Shown here one piece after another: positions 8,652-17,464 of a stretch of 64,000 nucleotides of DNA. This stretch comes from Erythrobacteraceae bacterium WH01K. Lineage in GTDB: Bacteria > Pseudomonadota > Alphaproteobacteria > Sphingomonadales > Sphingomonadaceae. The translations under genes and the position numbers were made by a program. How positions within the stretch are numbered: position 1 is the first letter of the stretch; each line of letters starts with the position of its first letter. The stretch lies in NCBI GenBank assembly GCA_027941995.1, contig CP115966.1, positions 1,798,001 to 1,862,000 on the forward strand, written 5' to 3'. The notes beneath the pieces are model-generated. The model searched no databases, was not told the DNA's origin, and was given only the letters and a program-made list of their open reading frames with translations.

Positions 8652-9935
8652 CTAGCGTCCGATGCGCATGATGCGCTGGGCAATCGATTCCAGCCTCGAA
8701 TGCTCCAGCGCCGCCTCCGGGTTGTTCCACGACATGGTCAGTACGTGCCACTCGCTGCGGGAGTCGCGCAGGAGCCAGGTGAGGTTCAATACGCCCGGTT
8801 CTGATCCGCCCTTGTACCCGGTGTAACTCCACTCTTCGGTCAGCGAGACGGGCATGGCCGGGTAGACGGCGAGAATGTCCCGGGCGACGGGATCGCGCAG
8901 TTCGGTAATACGGCCCAGTATGCCTGCAATATCGCGTCCGCTGGCGAACCACTCGATCGTGTCGATCGCTGTCGGACTGCTGAAGCGAGGCGGGACGATC
9001 TTCTCAGGATCGCCGCCTACATCGTCGCGGAAATCGGCAAGTATGCGACGCCTGCGATCCTCGTCCGCAGCAAGCCATTTGATCCGGTTCGTCTCGCTGC
9101 CTTTCAGCGCGAACAGTTCCAGCGTCGAGAGAAGCGGAATGAGCCGGGACGGCCGGGAGTGCCCGCTGGCAATCACTTCAGCCTCGACATCCCGGCGTCC
9201 GACCACGTCGATGAGCACGTCGGTCGCGGTGTTGTCGCTGCCGGCGATCATCTGCGTGGCCAGTGTCTGCAAAGTGACTGGCGCGCCCTCGGGCCACAAA
9301 TGCATCGTACCGCTGGGGAAGCTGCGGACGCCGATCGTCACGACGTCCGACCAGTCGCGTTCGCCGGCCTCGATCGATCGCGTCAAGGCGGAAAGCACGT
9401 AGAGCTTGAAGGTGGAGCCGATGGCCATCTGCCGGTCACTGCCGATATCGAGGATCGCATCGTCAGGTCGGCCGAGCGGGGCGAAATACGCGCTGACCGT
9501 TCCGGGCAGGCCTGCAAGGTCAGCGCGGATATCGGCCAGCGAATCGTCGACCGGCGTGAAGCTCGAAAGCATCAGGCCGGCAATCTTGTGCGGCGGGTTC
9601 GGGTCGAGCGTGATCGGGCCACTCGCTATCGCATTCTCGAAGCGCAGGTAGACTGTCCCCATGAAGGGTCCGCGCGGATCAACCCGTTCCACACCGACGA
9701 ATTCACCGTATTGCGCCGTGATTTGCGCCACGAGCTGCGCAAACCGATCGGGGGGCACTTCTGCCAGGAATTGAGAGCCGAAGAGGGTTTCAGCATCGCC
9801 GCTCCCGCGGAAGATATCGCCCAGCGCCTCCGTCCGCGATTCCAGCTCCCTCGAGACGGGCGCGTCCTGCGCTGCCGCAGGGAGGGGTGACATGCCCAGC
9901 AGGCAAGCGGCGATTAGCAGGCAGGTCGTTCTCAT
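8652..9935 (-). CDS. Secreted class A beta-lactamase-like serine hydrolase
   Basis: 427 aa with a clean signal peptide (MRTTCLLIAACLLGMSPLPAAAQ). The penicillin-binding fold motifs are in order: STFK near residue 173 (nucleophile Ser and general-base Lys), SDN in GSDNTATD near residue 230, and a KxG box, YKGGSEPG, near residue 372. It is longer than typical class A beta-lactamases (about 290 aa): an N-terminal region of about 130 residues (DIFRGSGDAETLFGSQFLAEVPPDRF) precedes the catalytic domain. Whether it hydrolyses beta-lactams or acts on peptidoglycan or esters cannot be told. The ATG was chosen because it starts the signal peptide. It reads divergently from the alpha/beta-hydrolase-OsmC gene. 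Confidence 0.85.
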   Translation of the reverse strand: MRTTCLLIAACLLGMSPLPAAAQDAPVSRELESRTEALGDIFRGSGDAETLFGSQFLAEVPPDRFAQLVAQITAQYGEFVGVERVDPRGPFMGTVYLRFENAIASGPITLDPNPPHKIAGLMLSSFTPVDDSLADIRADLAGLPGTVSAYFAPLGRPDDAILDIGSDRQMAIGSTFKLYVLSALTRSIEAGERDWSDVVTIGVRSFPSGTMHLWPEGAPVTLQTLATQMIAGSDNTATDVLIDVVGRRDVEAEVIASGHSRPSRLIPLLSTLELFALKGSETNRIKWLAADEDRRRRILADFRDDVGGDPEKIVPPRFSSPTAIDTIEWFASGRDIAGILGRITELRDPVARDILAVYPAMPVSLTEEWSYTGYKGGSEPGVLNLTWLLRDSRSEWHVLTMSWNNPEAALEHSRLESIAQRIMRIGR

Positions 9936-10025
9936 GTCCGTCTTTTGCGAGCAGTCATCGCGACATGCAACGGGTCTGGCTCTCGCGGGGCGGGCTGCTA
10001 CACCCGCTTGCCACAAGGAGATTTC

Positions 10026-11258
10026 ATGCCGACCGAGACCATAGCGATCACCACCGATGCAGGCCATGAACTGTCAGGCTCTCTGGAATTGCCTACCGGG
10101 CTGGTGCGGGGTGCAGCGCTGTTCGCCCATTGCTTCACCTGCACCAAGCAGAGCCGTGCTGCAGTGGCTGTCGCTCGCGCACTCGCGCGGGAGGGAATCG
10201 CTACCTTGCGGTTCGATTTTACCGGTCTCGGCGGCAGTGAAGGAGAGTTTGGCCGGGCTGGTTTCGCGAGCGATGTGTCGGACCTTGTTTCCGCGGCACG
10301 TGCCCTGTGCGACAGGTTCGGTGATGGCATATTGCTGGTCGGGCACAGTCTCGGCGGCGCGGCGGTGCTGGCCGCAGCCGACGATATCGGTCCGGGCAAG
10401 GTCGCGGCCATCGCGACGATCGGTGCCCCGTCCGATGTTCCGCACGTGCTGCATAACGTGAAGGGCGACATCGAGGCGATCGAACGAGACGGGCAGGGCG
10501 ATGTCACGATCGGTGGCCGGCCTTTCAGCCTGAGCCGCGAGTTCCTCGACAAGACGCGCAGCACCGATCTGTTGGCCGAAGTCGGCAAGCTTCGGCTGCC
10601 TGTACTCATCGCCCATTCGCCGACCGACCAGGTGGTTTCCATAGACCACGCATCGCATCTCTTTCAGGCAGCCAGGCATCCCAAGAGCTTCGTCAGCCTG
10701 GAAGGCGCGGATCATCTCCTGACCAAGCCGGAAGACGCCGCCTTTATCGCGGCTATCATTGCGGGCTGGGCCCATCGCTACCTGCCGCTGAAAAGCGACT
10801 GGCCGATGCCCGATGACGGCGTGGTGGTCCGCAGCGGACATGGCAGGTTCGGCACGGAGGTCCATACGACGAGCCATCGCTTCGTGGCCGACGAGCCCAC
10901 CGGCTATGGCGGGGACGATACGGGCCCGACGCCCTACGATCTCCTCAATGCAGCGCTTGGCACTTGCACGGTCATGACGATGCAGATGTATGCCGACCGC
11001 AAGAAGATGCCTCTGGAAGGCGTGAGCATCCACGTCACCCATGAACGCAAGCACGAAGAGCAATGCGATCACGTGGAGGCGATGCAGGAAAGCCTTCAGG
11101 TGCAGGCGCTAAACCGCGTCATCACGATCGAGGGCGACGGATTGACAGAAACCGACCGGGCGAAGCTGATCGAAATCGCCGACAAGTGCCCCGTCCACCG
11201 GACGCTGGAGGGCCACCTGCATATCCATACGCGAACCACAGACCCAAAAGCTGGGTGA
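10026..11258 (+). CDS. Alpha/beta-hydrolase-OsmC fusion protein
   Basis: 410-aa two-domain protein. Residues 1-255 form an alpha/beta hydrolase with nucleophile elbow GHSLGG near residue 104 and a catalytic His in GADHLL near residue 233. Residues 270-410 are an OsmC/Ohr-type domain with both redox cysteines (LGTCTVM near residue 317 and DKCPVHRTL near residue 387), the pair that reduces organic hydroperoxides in Ohr/OsmC. The fusion is a known architecture in proteobacteria; the hydrolase substrate is unknown. The ATG has a strong AAGGAG ribosome-binding site 6 nt upstream, which rules out the longer in-frame start. No signal peptide, so cytoplasmic. Confidence 0.9.
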   Translation: MPTETIAITTDAGHELSGSLELPTGLVRGAALFAHCFTCTKQSRAAVAVARALAREGIATLRFDFTGLGGSEGEFGRAGFASDVSDLVSAARALCDRFGDGILLVGHSLGGAAVLAAADDIGPGKVAAIATIGAPSDVPHVLHNVKGDIEAIERDGQGDVTIGGRPFSLSREFLDKTRSTDLLAEVGKLRLPVLIAHSPTDQVVSIDHASHLFQAARHPKSFVSLEGADHLLTKPEDAAFIAAIIAGWAHRYLPLKSDWPMPDDGVVVRSGHGRFGTEVHTTSHRFVADEPTGYGGDDTGPTPYDLLNAALGTCTVMTMQMYADRKKMPLEGVSIHVTHERKHEEQCDHVEAMQESLQVQALNRVITIEGDGLTETDRAKLIEIADKCPVHRTLEGHLHIHTRTTDPKAG

Positions 11259-11310
11259 TGCGCGCCTCACCATGACGAAGGATTAGCTGGCGACGACCCT
11301 GATTGCAGCG

Positions 11311-13302
11311 TCAGGCGTCGATCATATCCCGGTCGAGCTCGCCGGCCCGGTTCTGGATGAAGTTGAACCGGTGTTCGGGATTGCGGCCCATCAATCGGTC
11401 GACCAGTTCCTTCACGGCATGACGCTGCTCGTGTTCGGCCGGCAGGGTTATGCGGATCAGGCTGCGCGTATCGGGGTCCATGGTCGTTTCACGCAATTGC
11501 TGCGGGTTCATTTCGCCCAGACCCTTGAAGCGTCCGACATCGACCTTCTTGCCCTTGAAAACGGTCGCCTCCAGTTCTTCGCGATGCGCCTCATCCTGCG
11601 CATAGCGGCTCTCCTTGCCTGCGGTCAGGCGATAGAGCGGGGGCTGGGCGAGATAGAGATGTCCACCGCGCACGATATCCGGCATTTCCTGGAAGAAGAA
11701 CGTCATCAGAAGCGTCGCGATATGCGCCCCGTCGACATCGGCATCGGTCATGATGATGATCCGGTCGTAGCGAAGCGTTTCCGGGTCGCAGTCCTTTCGC
11801 GTGCCGCAACCCATGGCCAGCGTCAGGTCCGCAATCTCGCTGTTGGCGCGGATCTTGTCGGCCGTGGCGCTGGCGACATTCAGGATCTTGCCCCGGATCG
11901 GAAGGATGGCCTGGGTCTTCCGGTTACGCGCCTGCTTGGCGCTTCCGCCCGCGGAATCACCCTCGACGATAAACAGTTCGGTTTCGCCGTCGCCTTCTCC
12001 GCTGCAATCGGTCAGCTTTCCGGGGAGGCGCAGCTTCTTGGCATTGGTCGCCGTCTTGCGCTTGATTTCCCGTTCCTGCTTGCTTCGCAGGCGCTCGTCC
12101 ATTCGCTCCATCACGCTGCCGAGCAGCGCCTTGCCGCGTTCCATATTGCCCGAAAGCCAGTGGTCGAAATGATCGCGCACGGCGTTCTCGACGAGCCTTG
12201 CCGCTTCCGGAGAGGTCAGGCGGTCCTTCGTCTGGCTCTGGAACTGGGGGTCGCGGATGAAGACGGAGAGCATGACTTCACCGCCGGTCATGACGTCGTC
12301 GGCGGTAATGTCCTTTGCCTTCTTGGCTCCGGTCAGCTCGCCGAATGCGCGAAGCCCCTTGGTAAGCGCGGCGCGCAAACCCTGTTCGTGCGTGCCGCCA
12401 TCGGGCGTCGGCACGGTGTTGCAGTACCAGCTGGTCGAACCGTCCGACCATAGCGGCCACGCGATCGCCCATTCGACGCGCCCCTGTCCGATGCCAGCCT
12501 CGTCATCGGGAAAATCCTGGCTGCCGGTGAAAGGTTCGGCGGTAACGCATTCGCGTCCGGAAACCTGTTCCGCCAGATGATCGGCGAGGCCGCCGGGGAA
12601 CTTGAAGACCGCTTCCGTGGGCACGTCCTCGTTGGCCAGCGCCTCCGCGCATTTCCAGCGGATTTCGACGCCTGCAAACAGGTACGCCTTCGACCGGGCC
12701 AGCTTGAACAGACGTGCGGGCTTGAAGGCCCTGTCGCCAAAGATCTCGGTATCCGGCACGAATGTGACGGTCGTGCCGCGCCGATTGGGTACGGGGCCGA
12801 GCTTCTGGATGGGCCCCAGCGTCTGCCCCTTCGAAAATTCCTGCGCGTAAAGCTGCTTGTCCCGCGCGACCTCTACCCGGGTCAGGCTGGACAGGGCGTT
12901 GACCACACTAACACCGACGCCGTGCAGGCCGCCGCTAGTGGCGTAGGCCTTGCCCGAGAACTTGCCACCCGAATGCAGCGTCGACAGGATGACCTCGAGC
13001 GTGGACTTGCCCGGATATTTGGGATGCTCGTCAACCGGTATGCCGCGCCCGTTATCGGCCACGGTGACCCTGTTGCCTTCCTCGACCGTCAGTTCGATCC
13101 GGCTGGCATGGCCGGCAACGGCTTCGTCCATCGCGTTGTCGAGCACTTCTGCGACCAGGTGGTGCAGGGCCCGATCGTCGGTGCCCCCGATATACATGCC
13201 GGGCCGGCGACGTACCGGCTCCAGCCCTTCGAGGACCTCGATCGAGGAGGAATCGTAATCGCCGCTTGAAGTGGGCGTACCTTCGAAAAGATCGTCTGAC
13301 AT
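11311..13302 (-). CDS. parE: DNA topoisomerase IV subunit B
   Basis: 663-aa type IIA topoisomerase ATPase subunit, which with ParC decatenates daughter chromosomes. N-terminal GHKL ATPase motifs are EVLDNAMDEA near residue 52 and DNGRGIPVDEHP near residue 79; the Toprim domain shows EGDSAGGSAKQAR near residue 443 and the metal-binding TDADVDGAHI near residue 520. The length fits ParE (about 630-670 aa); alphaproteobacterial GyrB is about 800 aa with an insert, so gyrB is less likely. It is a single gene, convergent with the hydrolase-OsmC gene across 52 bp. Confidence 0.93.
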   Translation of the reverse strand: MSDDLFEGTPTSSGDYDSSSIEVLEGLEPVRRRPGMYIGGTDDRALHHLVAEVLDNAMDEAVAGHASRIELTVEEGNRVTVADNGRGIPVDEHPKYPGKSTLEVILSTLHSGGKFSGKAYATSGGLHGVGVSVVNALSSLTRVEVARDKQLYAQEFSKGQTLGPIQKLGPVPNRRGTTVTFVPDTEIFGDRAFKPARLFKLARSKAYLFAGVEIRWKCAEALANEDVPTEAVFKFPGGLADHLAEQVSGRECVTAEPFTGSQDFPDDEAGIGQGRVEWAIAWPLWSDGSTSWYCNTVPTPDGGTHEQGLRAALTKGLRAFGELTGAKKAKDITADDVMTGGEVMLSVFIRDPQFQSQTKDRLTSPEAARLVENAVRDHFDHWLSGNMERGKALLGSVMERMDERLRSKQEREIKRKTATNAKKLRLPGKLTDCSGEGDGETELFIVEGDSAGGSAKQARNRKTQAILPIRGKILNVASATADKIRANSEIADLTLAMGCGTRKDCDPETLRYDRIIIMTDADVDGAHIATLLMTFFFQEMPDIVRGGHLYLAQPPLYRLTAGKESRYAQDEAHREELEATVFKGKKVDVGRFKGLGEMNPQQLRETTMDPDTRSLIRITLPAEHEQRHAVKELVDRLMGRNPEHRFNFIQNRAGELDRDMIDA

Positions 13303-13379
13303 GACAACAGCTATGGGGCCGCACCTCCGGCGTCACAAGCGGCTGCGAAGCGTTTTACGCCTAAATCGGTGGAGATTGC

Positions 13380-14561
13380 TCAGCCGCCGAAACGCTCGGG
13401 CGCGGGATCGAGGATGACGACCGATCCGTCGCGGACCTGCCGGACTTCCATCGCGCGCTCGACCTCGCCACTGCGCTCGAACCGGAAGGCCCCGTCCAGA
13501 CCGAGGAACCCGCCATCATCGCGAAGATCGCGCACGGGGAAAGTACGACCGACCCGCCAGTCGCGTGCGACCCTCAGGGTCAGCAGCACGGCATCGTAGC
13601 CCAGCGTTGCGACGCGAAAGGGCTGGCTTCCGAAGCGGTCGCGATAGCTTTCGGAAAAGCGCTTGAACCGCGCATCGGACACGGACGAGAAGATGGCGTC
13701 CCGCAGCGGGGCCGACCGGGTCACGGAGCTTTCGCCGCTCCACAATTCGGTGCCGATCAGCTGGGTGGCGCCCTGACCGGACGGCTTGAGGACTCCTGCA
13801 GCCCTTTCCGCGAAGCGCGCATTATCCGCGAGAACGACGGCATCGTACCCTCCAGCCTGCCGCAGACGCTGCGCTGCGCTGATGATTGAGGTATTCCCGC
13901 GGGAATAGCGCTCTGTCGATACCAGGCCCCCACCGGTATCGCGCAGGGCCGATGCCAGCGACGCCTCCGCGCGGCGGCCATATTCGCCTTCGGGTGCAAG
14001 GATGGAGAAGTTTCGCGCACCCCTGCTGCGGGCATATTCGACCGACCGGCGGATCGACTGGGTCGGCAGATTACCCATCACGAACACGTCCGGGCCGGCT
14101 ACCTCGTTATCGTTCGAGAAAGAGATCAGGGGGACTTCGGCAGTCCGCGCCTCTGCCAGGACCAGCGGGACATTTTCCGCCATCAGCGGACCCAGGATCA
14201 ACTTGTTGCCGTCATTGACCGCGCGGCGTGCAGCTTCGCGCGCGCCCGTCGACGTATCGTAAGTGGTGATCCGCAGATTGCTCGCATCGGTGTCGAGGAT
14301 CGCCATGGTCGTCGCATTGGCAATCGACTGGCCCACATTCGCGTTTCCACCCGACATCGGCACCAGCAGTGCGACACGGTGACGCTCGGTATCGCCGGAG
14401 GGCAGGGCGGTCGCGCTCGGTTCCGGTGCAGGCGTCGTCGGTGCAGCTTCGGGAGGCGGCGGAGCGGACGAAGGCGCGCCCGGAATGATCTGGCAGCCGC
14501 CCAGCAGGGCCGCAGTCCCGGCGACGACGAACGCGCGCTTGCCCAGATTGAAACCCTTCAT
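13380..14561 (-). CDS. LpoA-like penicillin-binding protein activator lipoprotein
   Basis: 393-aa periplasmic-binding-protein-fold lipoprotein. The lipobox LLGGC places the lipidated Cys near residue 23. A Pro/Ala-rich linker of about 40 residues follows, then a type I periplasmic binding domain (RVALLVPMSGGNANVGQSIANA near residue 62). In E. coli the LpoA C-terminal domain of this kind stimulates PBP1A; here the N-terminal TPR domain of LpoA is missing, as is usual in alphaproteobacteria. The ATG has GAGGGAG about 9 nt upstream and begins the signal sequence. It starts only 28 bp from the divergent rsmI start, echoing the E. coli rsmI-lpoA-yraN neighbourhood. Confidence 0.82.
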   Translation of the reverse strand: MKGFNLGKRAFVVAGTAALLGGCQIIPGAPSSAPPPPEAAPTTPAPEPSATALPSGDTERHRVALLVPMSGGNANVGQSIANATTMAILDTDASNLRITTYDTSTGAREAARRAVNDGNKLILGPLMAENVPLVLAEARTAEVPLISFSNDNEVAGPDVFVMGNLPTQSIRRSVEYARSRGARNFSILAPEGEYGRRAEASLASALRDTGGGLVSTERYSRGNTSIISAAQRLRQAGGYDAVVLADNARFAERAAGVLKPSGQGATQLIGTELWSGESSVTRSAPLRDAIFSSVSDARFKRFSESYRDRFGSQPFRVATLGYDAVLLTLRVARDWRVGRTFPVRDLRDDGGFLGLDGAFRFERSGEVERAMEVRQVRDGSVVILDPAPERFGG

Positions 14562-14589
14562 AACTTGCCACTCCCTCGCTGCGTGGTTC

Positions 14590-15447
14590 ATGGGCGTATT
14601 CGTGGACAGGACCAGCCAGACCGAACCCCTTCCCGCGGGGCTGTATATCGTCGCCACGCCGATTGGCAATCTTGGCGACATCACCATGCGCGCCGCCGAT
14701 ATACTGGCGCGGTGCGACGGCGTCGCGTGCGAGGATACGCGCGTCACCGGCAAGCTCATGAAGCATCTCGGCCTGTCGAAACCGCTCTGGCGATACGACG
14801 ATCACGCAGGCGAGAAAGACCGTGCGCGGCTGGTCGCATCGATGCACGACCGTGCGGTCGCGTTGGTCAGCGATGCCGGAACGCCGCTTGTCAGCGATCC
14901 GGGCTACCGGCTGGTCAACGATTGCAGGCAAGCCGGGATTGCCGTGACCACCCTGCCGGGGGCGTGCGCTGCCGTGGCGGGACTGACGCTGTCGGGCCTG
15001 CCCAATGACAGGTTCCTGTTCGCCGGGTTCCTGCCTTCGAAGGACAAGGCTCGCAAAAAAGTACTGGAGGAACTGGGCGGGATCGACGCGACACTGGTTT
15101 TCTACGAAACCGGTCCGCGCTTGCTGAAGAGCCTGGCGGCCATTTCCGAGGTGCTGGGCGCGCGCGACATTGCCGTGGGCCGCGAACTCACGAAACTGCA
15201 CGAGGAATGCAGACGTGGCCTGCCCGATGGCCTTGTTGCGTTTTATGAAGCGCACCCTCCGAAAGGCGAGATCGTCCTCATGATCGGGCCCGCAGATCCC
15301 CACATGGTCCAGCACGACGTGGACGCGCTATTGCGGGATGCCATGGGCCAGATGAAGGCGTCGCAGGCCGCGGCGAGTGTTGCCCGGATGACGGGTAGCG
15401 ATCGCAAGGCGCTGTATGCCCGGGCGCTGGAGCTCAAGAACCAGTGA
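14590..15447 (+). CDS. rsmI: 16S rRNA (cytidine1402-2'-O)-methyltransferase
   Basis: 285-aa SAM-dependent methyltransferase of the tetrapyrrole-methylase fold; it 2'-O-methylates C1402 in the decoding centre of 16S rRNA. Landmarks are LYIVATPIGNLGDITMRA near residue 17, CEDTRVTGKL near residue 45, ALVSDAGTPLVSDPG near residue 92 and LPGACAAVAGL near residue 122. The C-terminal KALYARALELK is a typical HTH-like tail. The ATG was selected because the glycine-rich SAM fold starts directly after it. The stop overlaps the yraN GTG start (GTGA), so the genes are coupled. Confidence 0.95.
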   Translation: MGVFVDRTSQTEPLPAGLYIVATPIGNLGDITMRAADILARCDGVACEDTRVTGKLMKHLGLSKPLWRYDDHAGEKDRARLVASMHDRAVALVSDAGTPLVSDPGYRLVNDCRQAGIAVTTLPGACAAVAGLTLSGLPNDRFLFAGFLPSKDKARKKVLEELGGIDATLVFYETGPRLLKSLAAISEVLGARDIAVGRELTKLHEECRRGLPDGLVAFYEAHPPKGEIVLMIGPADPHMVQHDVDALLRDAMGQMKASQAAASVARMTGSDRKALYARALELKNQ

Positions 15448-15794
15448 AGCGTCAGAAGGCGGAGAAGCAGGGCCGGGACGGGGAAACCCGCGCTGCGCTG
15501 TGGCTGCAAGCCAAGGGCTGGCGTATCCTTGCACGGCGGACGAAAACCCCGCGCGGCGAGATAGACCTGATTGCCAAGCGGGGCGGCATCGTCGCTTTCG
15601 TAGAAGTCAAATGGCGCCGCCACGCCGCCGACCTCGACCATGCAATAGACGAACGCCGCCTTTCGCGCGTGGCGGCGGCGGTGGAATGCGTCGCGCATGA
15701 ATATGCGGCCGAGGGGGAGGATATCCGGGTCGACGTAATCCTGCTTGCACCCGCCACCCTGCCACGCCACATCGCCAACGCCTGGCAACCTTAG
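15444..15794 (+). CDS. yraN: UPF0102 / YraN family endonuclease-like protein
   Basis: 116-aa UPF0102 protein with the restriction-endonuclease-like core: GRDGETRAALWLQAKGWRIL near residue 10, then the PD-(D/E)xK-type pattern GEIDLIAKRGGIVAFVEVKWRR (Asp about residue 36, E-x-K about residues 50-52). The biochemical role is unproven; a nuclease linked to recombination or Holliday-junction processing has been suggested from the fold. The GTG start overlaps the rsmI stop. gshB follows after 10 bp, suggesting one rsmI-yraN-gshB transcript. Confidence 0.9.
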   Translation: MKRQKAEKQGRDGETRAALWLQAKGWRILARRTKTPRGEIDLIAKRGGIVAFVEVKWRRHAADLDHAIDERRLSRVAAAVECVAHEYAAEGEDIRVDVILLAPATLPRHIANAWQP

Positions 15795-15804
15795 GAAACA
15801 ACAG

Positions 15805-16785
15805 ATGACCCTGCGAATAGCTGTCCAGATGGACCCGATGGAAAGCGTCAAGATCGCGGGCGATTCCAGCTTTGCCCTGATGCTGGGGGCGCAGGCGCGC
15901 GGCCACGAGATCTTCCATTACGATGTCGGCACGCTGGCTTGGGAATCCGATGGAACCCCTCGAGGCAGGATTACCGCCCATGCCGCACCGGTCGAGGTGC
16001 GGCGCGTGGAGGGCGACCATTTCACCATGGGCGATCGCCGGCAGGTGGACCTCGCGCACGATATAGACGTCATCCTGATGCGGCAGGACCCGCCTTTCGA
16101 CCTTGGCTATATCAGCGCGGCGCTGCTTCTCGACAGGCTGAAGGGGCAGACGCTGGTATCGAACGACCCCCGCGAGGTCGTGAATGCCCCCGAGAAAATG
16201 TTCGTCCTGGATTACGCGCAGTTCATGCCGCAGACCCTGATCGCGCGGACTATGGACGAGGTGCGCGCGTTCCAGCAGAAGCACGGCGCCGTCGTCGTGA
16301 AGCCACTGCACGGCAATGGCGGCAAGGCAATCTTCAAGCTCGACGCCGACGGGACGAATGCGTCTGCCCTGTTCGAGGTGTTCAACCAGACATGGCCGGA
16401 GGCGCACATGGTCCAGCCTTTCCTCCCCGAAGTGAGCGAGGGCGACAAGCGCATCGTGCTGGTCGACGGAGAGTTTGCCGGTGCCATCAATCGCAAGCCG
16501 GGGGTGGGCGAGTTCCGCTCCAACCTCGCACAGGGCGGCTATGCCGAAGCGGCGACCCTGACCGCTCGCGAGGAAGAAATCTGCGCGGCCATGGGTCCGG
16601 AACTGGCGCGCCGGGGCCTCACCTTCGTGGGCATCGACGTGATCGGCGGCAAATGGCTGACGGAAATCAACGTGACCAGTCCGACCGGGATCGTGGCCAT
16701 CGACCGGTTCAACGGCAGCGATACGGTCGGCGCGATCCTCGACGCGGTCGAACGTCGCCATGCAGCAATGGTCGCCGCCGCCTGA
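15805..16785 (+). CDS. gshB: Glutathione synthetase
   Basis: 326-aa ATP-grasp enzyme joining gamma-glutamylcysteine and glycine to form glutathione. The prokaryotic GSH synthetase N-terminal domain begins RIAVQMDPMESVKIAGDSS; RQDPPFDLGYI lies near residue 94, the ATP-grasp region with KPLHGNGGKAIFKL near residue 168, and the metal/substrate site FVGIDVIGGKWLTEINVTSPTG near residue 277. Length is normal for the family (about 315-330 aa). It is last in the rsmI-yraN-gshB run. The ATG was chosen because the family begins with this MTLRIAVQMD stretch. Confidence 0.96.
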   Translation: MTLRIAVQMDPMESVKIAGDSSFALMLGAQARGHEIFHYDVGTLAWESDGTPRGRITAHAAPVEVRRVEGDHFTMGDRRQVDLAHDIDVILMRQDPPFDLGYISAALLLDRLKGQTLVSNDPREVVNAPEKMFVLDYAQFMPQTLIARTMDEVRAFQQKHGAVVVKPLHGNGGKAIFKLDADGTNASALFEVFNQTWPEAHMVQPFLPEVSEGDKRIVLVDGEFAGAINRKPGVGEFRSNLAQGGYAEAATLTAREEEICAAMGPELARRGLTFVGIDVIGGKWLTEINVTSPTGIVAIDRFNGSDTVGAILDAVERRHAAMVAAA

Positions 16786-16833
16786 CCGGCTGATTACCGA
16801 GGCACGTCGGCGCATCTCGCGCATTTGTCAGCC

Positions 16834-17439
16834 ATGGACGATTTTGTTGTCAGCCTGATCGAGCGCCTCGGCTATGCAGGGGTCGCGATCCTGATGGCGC
16901 TGGAAAACATCTTTCCGCCCATGCCCTCGGAAGCAATCATGGGCGCAGGGGCGCTTGCCATCGAACGTGGCAGCATGGATTTCTGGCCGCTTCTGATCGC
17001 CGGCACGATCGGGACGACCCTGGGCAATTACGTGTGGTTCTGGGCAGGCGACAAATGGGGCTATGAAAGGCTGGGGCCGTTCATCGACCGCTGGGGCAAG
17101 TGGCTCACCATGGAATGGGAAGACGTGGAACGTGCCTCCGATTTCTTCAGGAAGCACGGGCAATGGGTCGTCTTCATCCTACGTGCGACCCCGATCATGC
17201 GCACGATGATTTCCCTGCCCGCGGGCCTCGCGCATATGGGCACGCTCAAGTTCCTGCTGTTCACGGCAGCCGGCGCGGCGCTTTGGAATGTCATGCTGAT
17301 CGTCGGGACCCAGTGGCTGTCCCGGACCTTCTCAGACATCGACAATATCGTCAGCGGGGTGATCGTCGCGATCATGGTGCTGGCCGTGGCGGGCTATGTC
17401 CTGCGCCTCGTAACATGGAAACCGCGCGCGGATAGGTGA
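16834..17439 (+). CDS. DedA family membrane protein
   Basis: 201-aa inner-membrane protein of the DedA/VTT family. Diagnostic features are the re-entrant ENIFPPMPSEAIM near residue 27, GTTLGNYVWFWAGDKWGYE near residue 62 and the Arg/Gly motif RATPIMRTMISLPAGLAHM near residue 117, followed by two C-terminal TM helices. Family members flip undecaprenyl phosphate or phospholipids and support proton-motive-force balance; which applies here is unknown. An ATG was preferred to an in-frame TTG three codons upstream. Confidence 0.9.
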   Translation: MDDFVVSLIERLGYAGVAILMALENIFPPMPSEAIMGAGALAIERGSMDFWPLLIAGTIGTTLGNYVWFWAGDKWGYERLGPFIDRWGKWLTMEWEDVERASDFFRKHGQWVVFILRATPIMRTMISLPAGLAHMGTLKFLLFTAAGAALWNVMLIVGTQWLSRTFSDIDNIVSGVIVAIMVLAVAGYVLRLVTWKPRADR

Positions 17440-17464
17440 GGCGCTGCGCGCGTCGGTGCTGCAG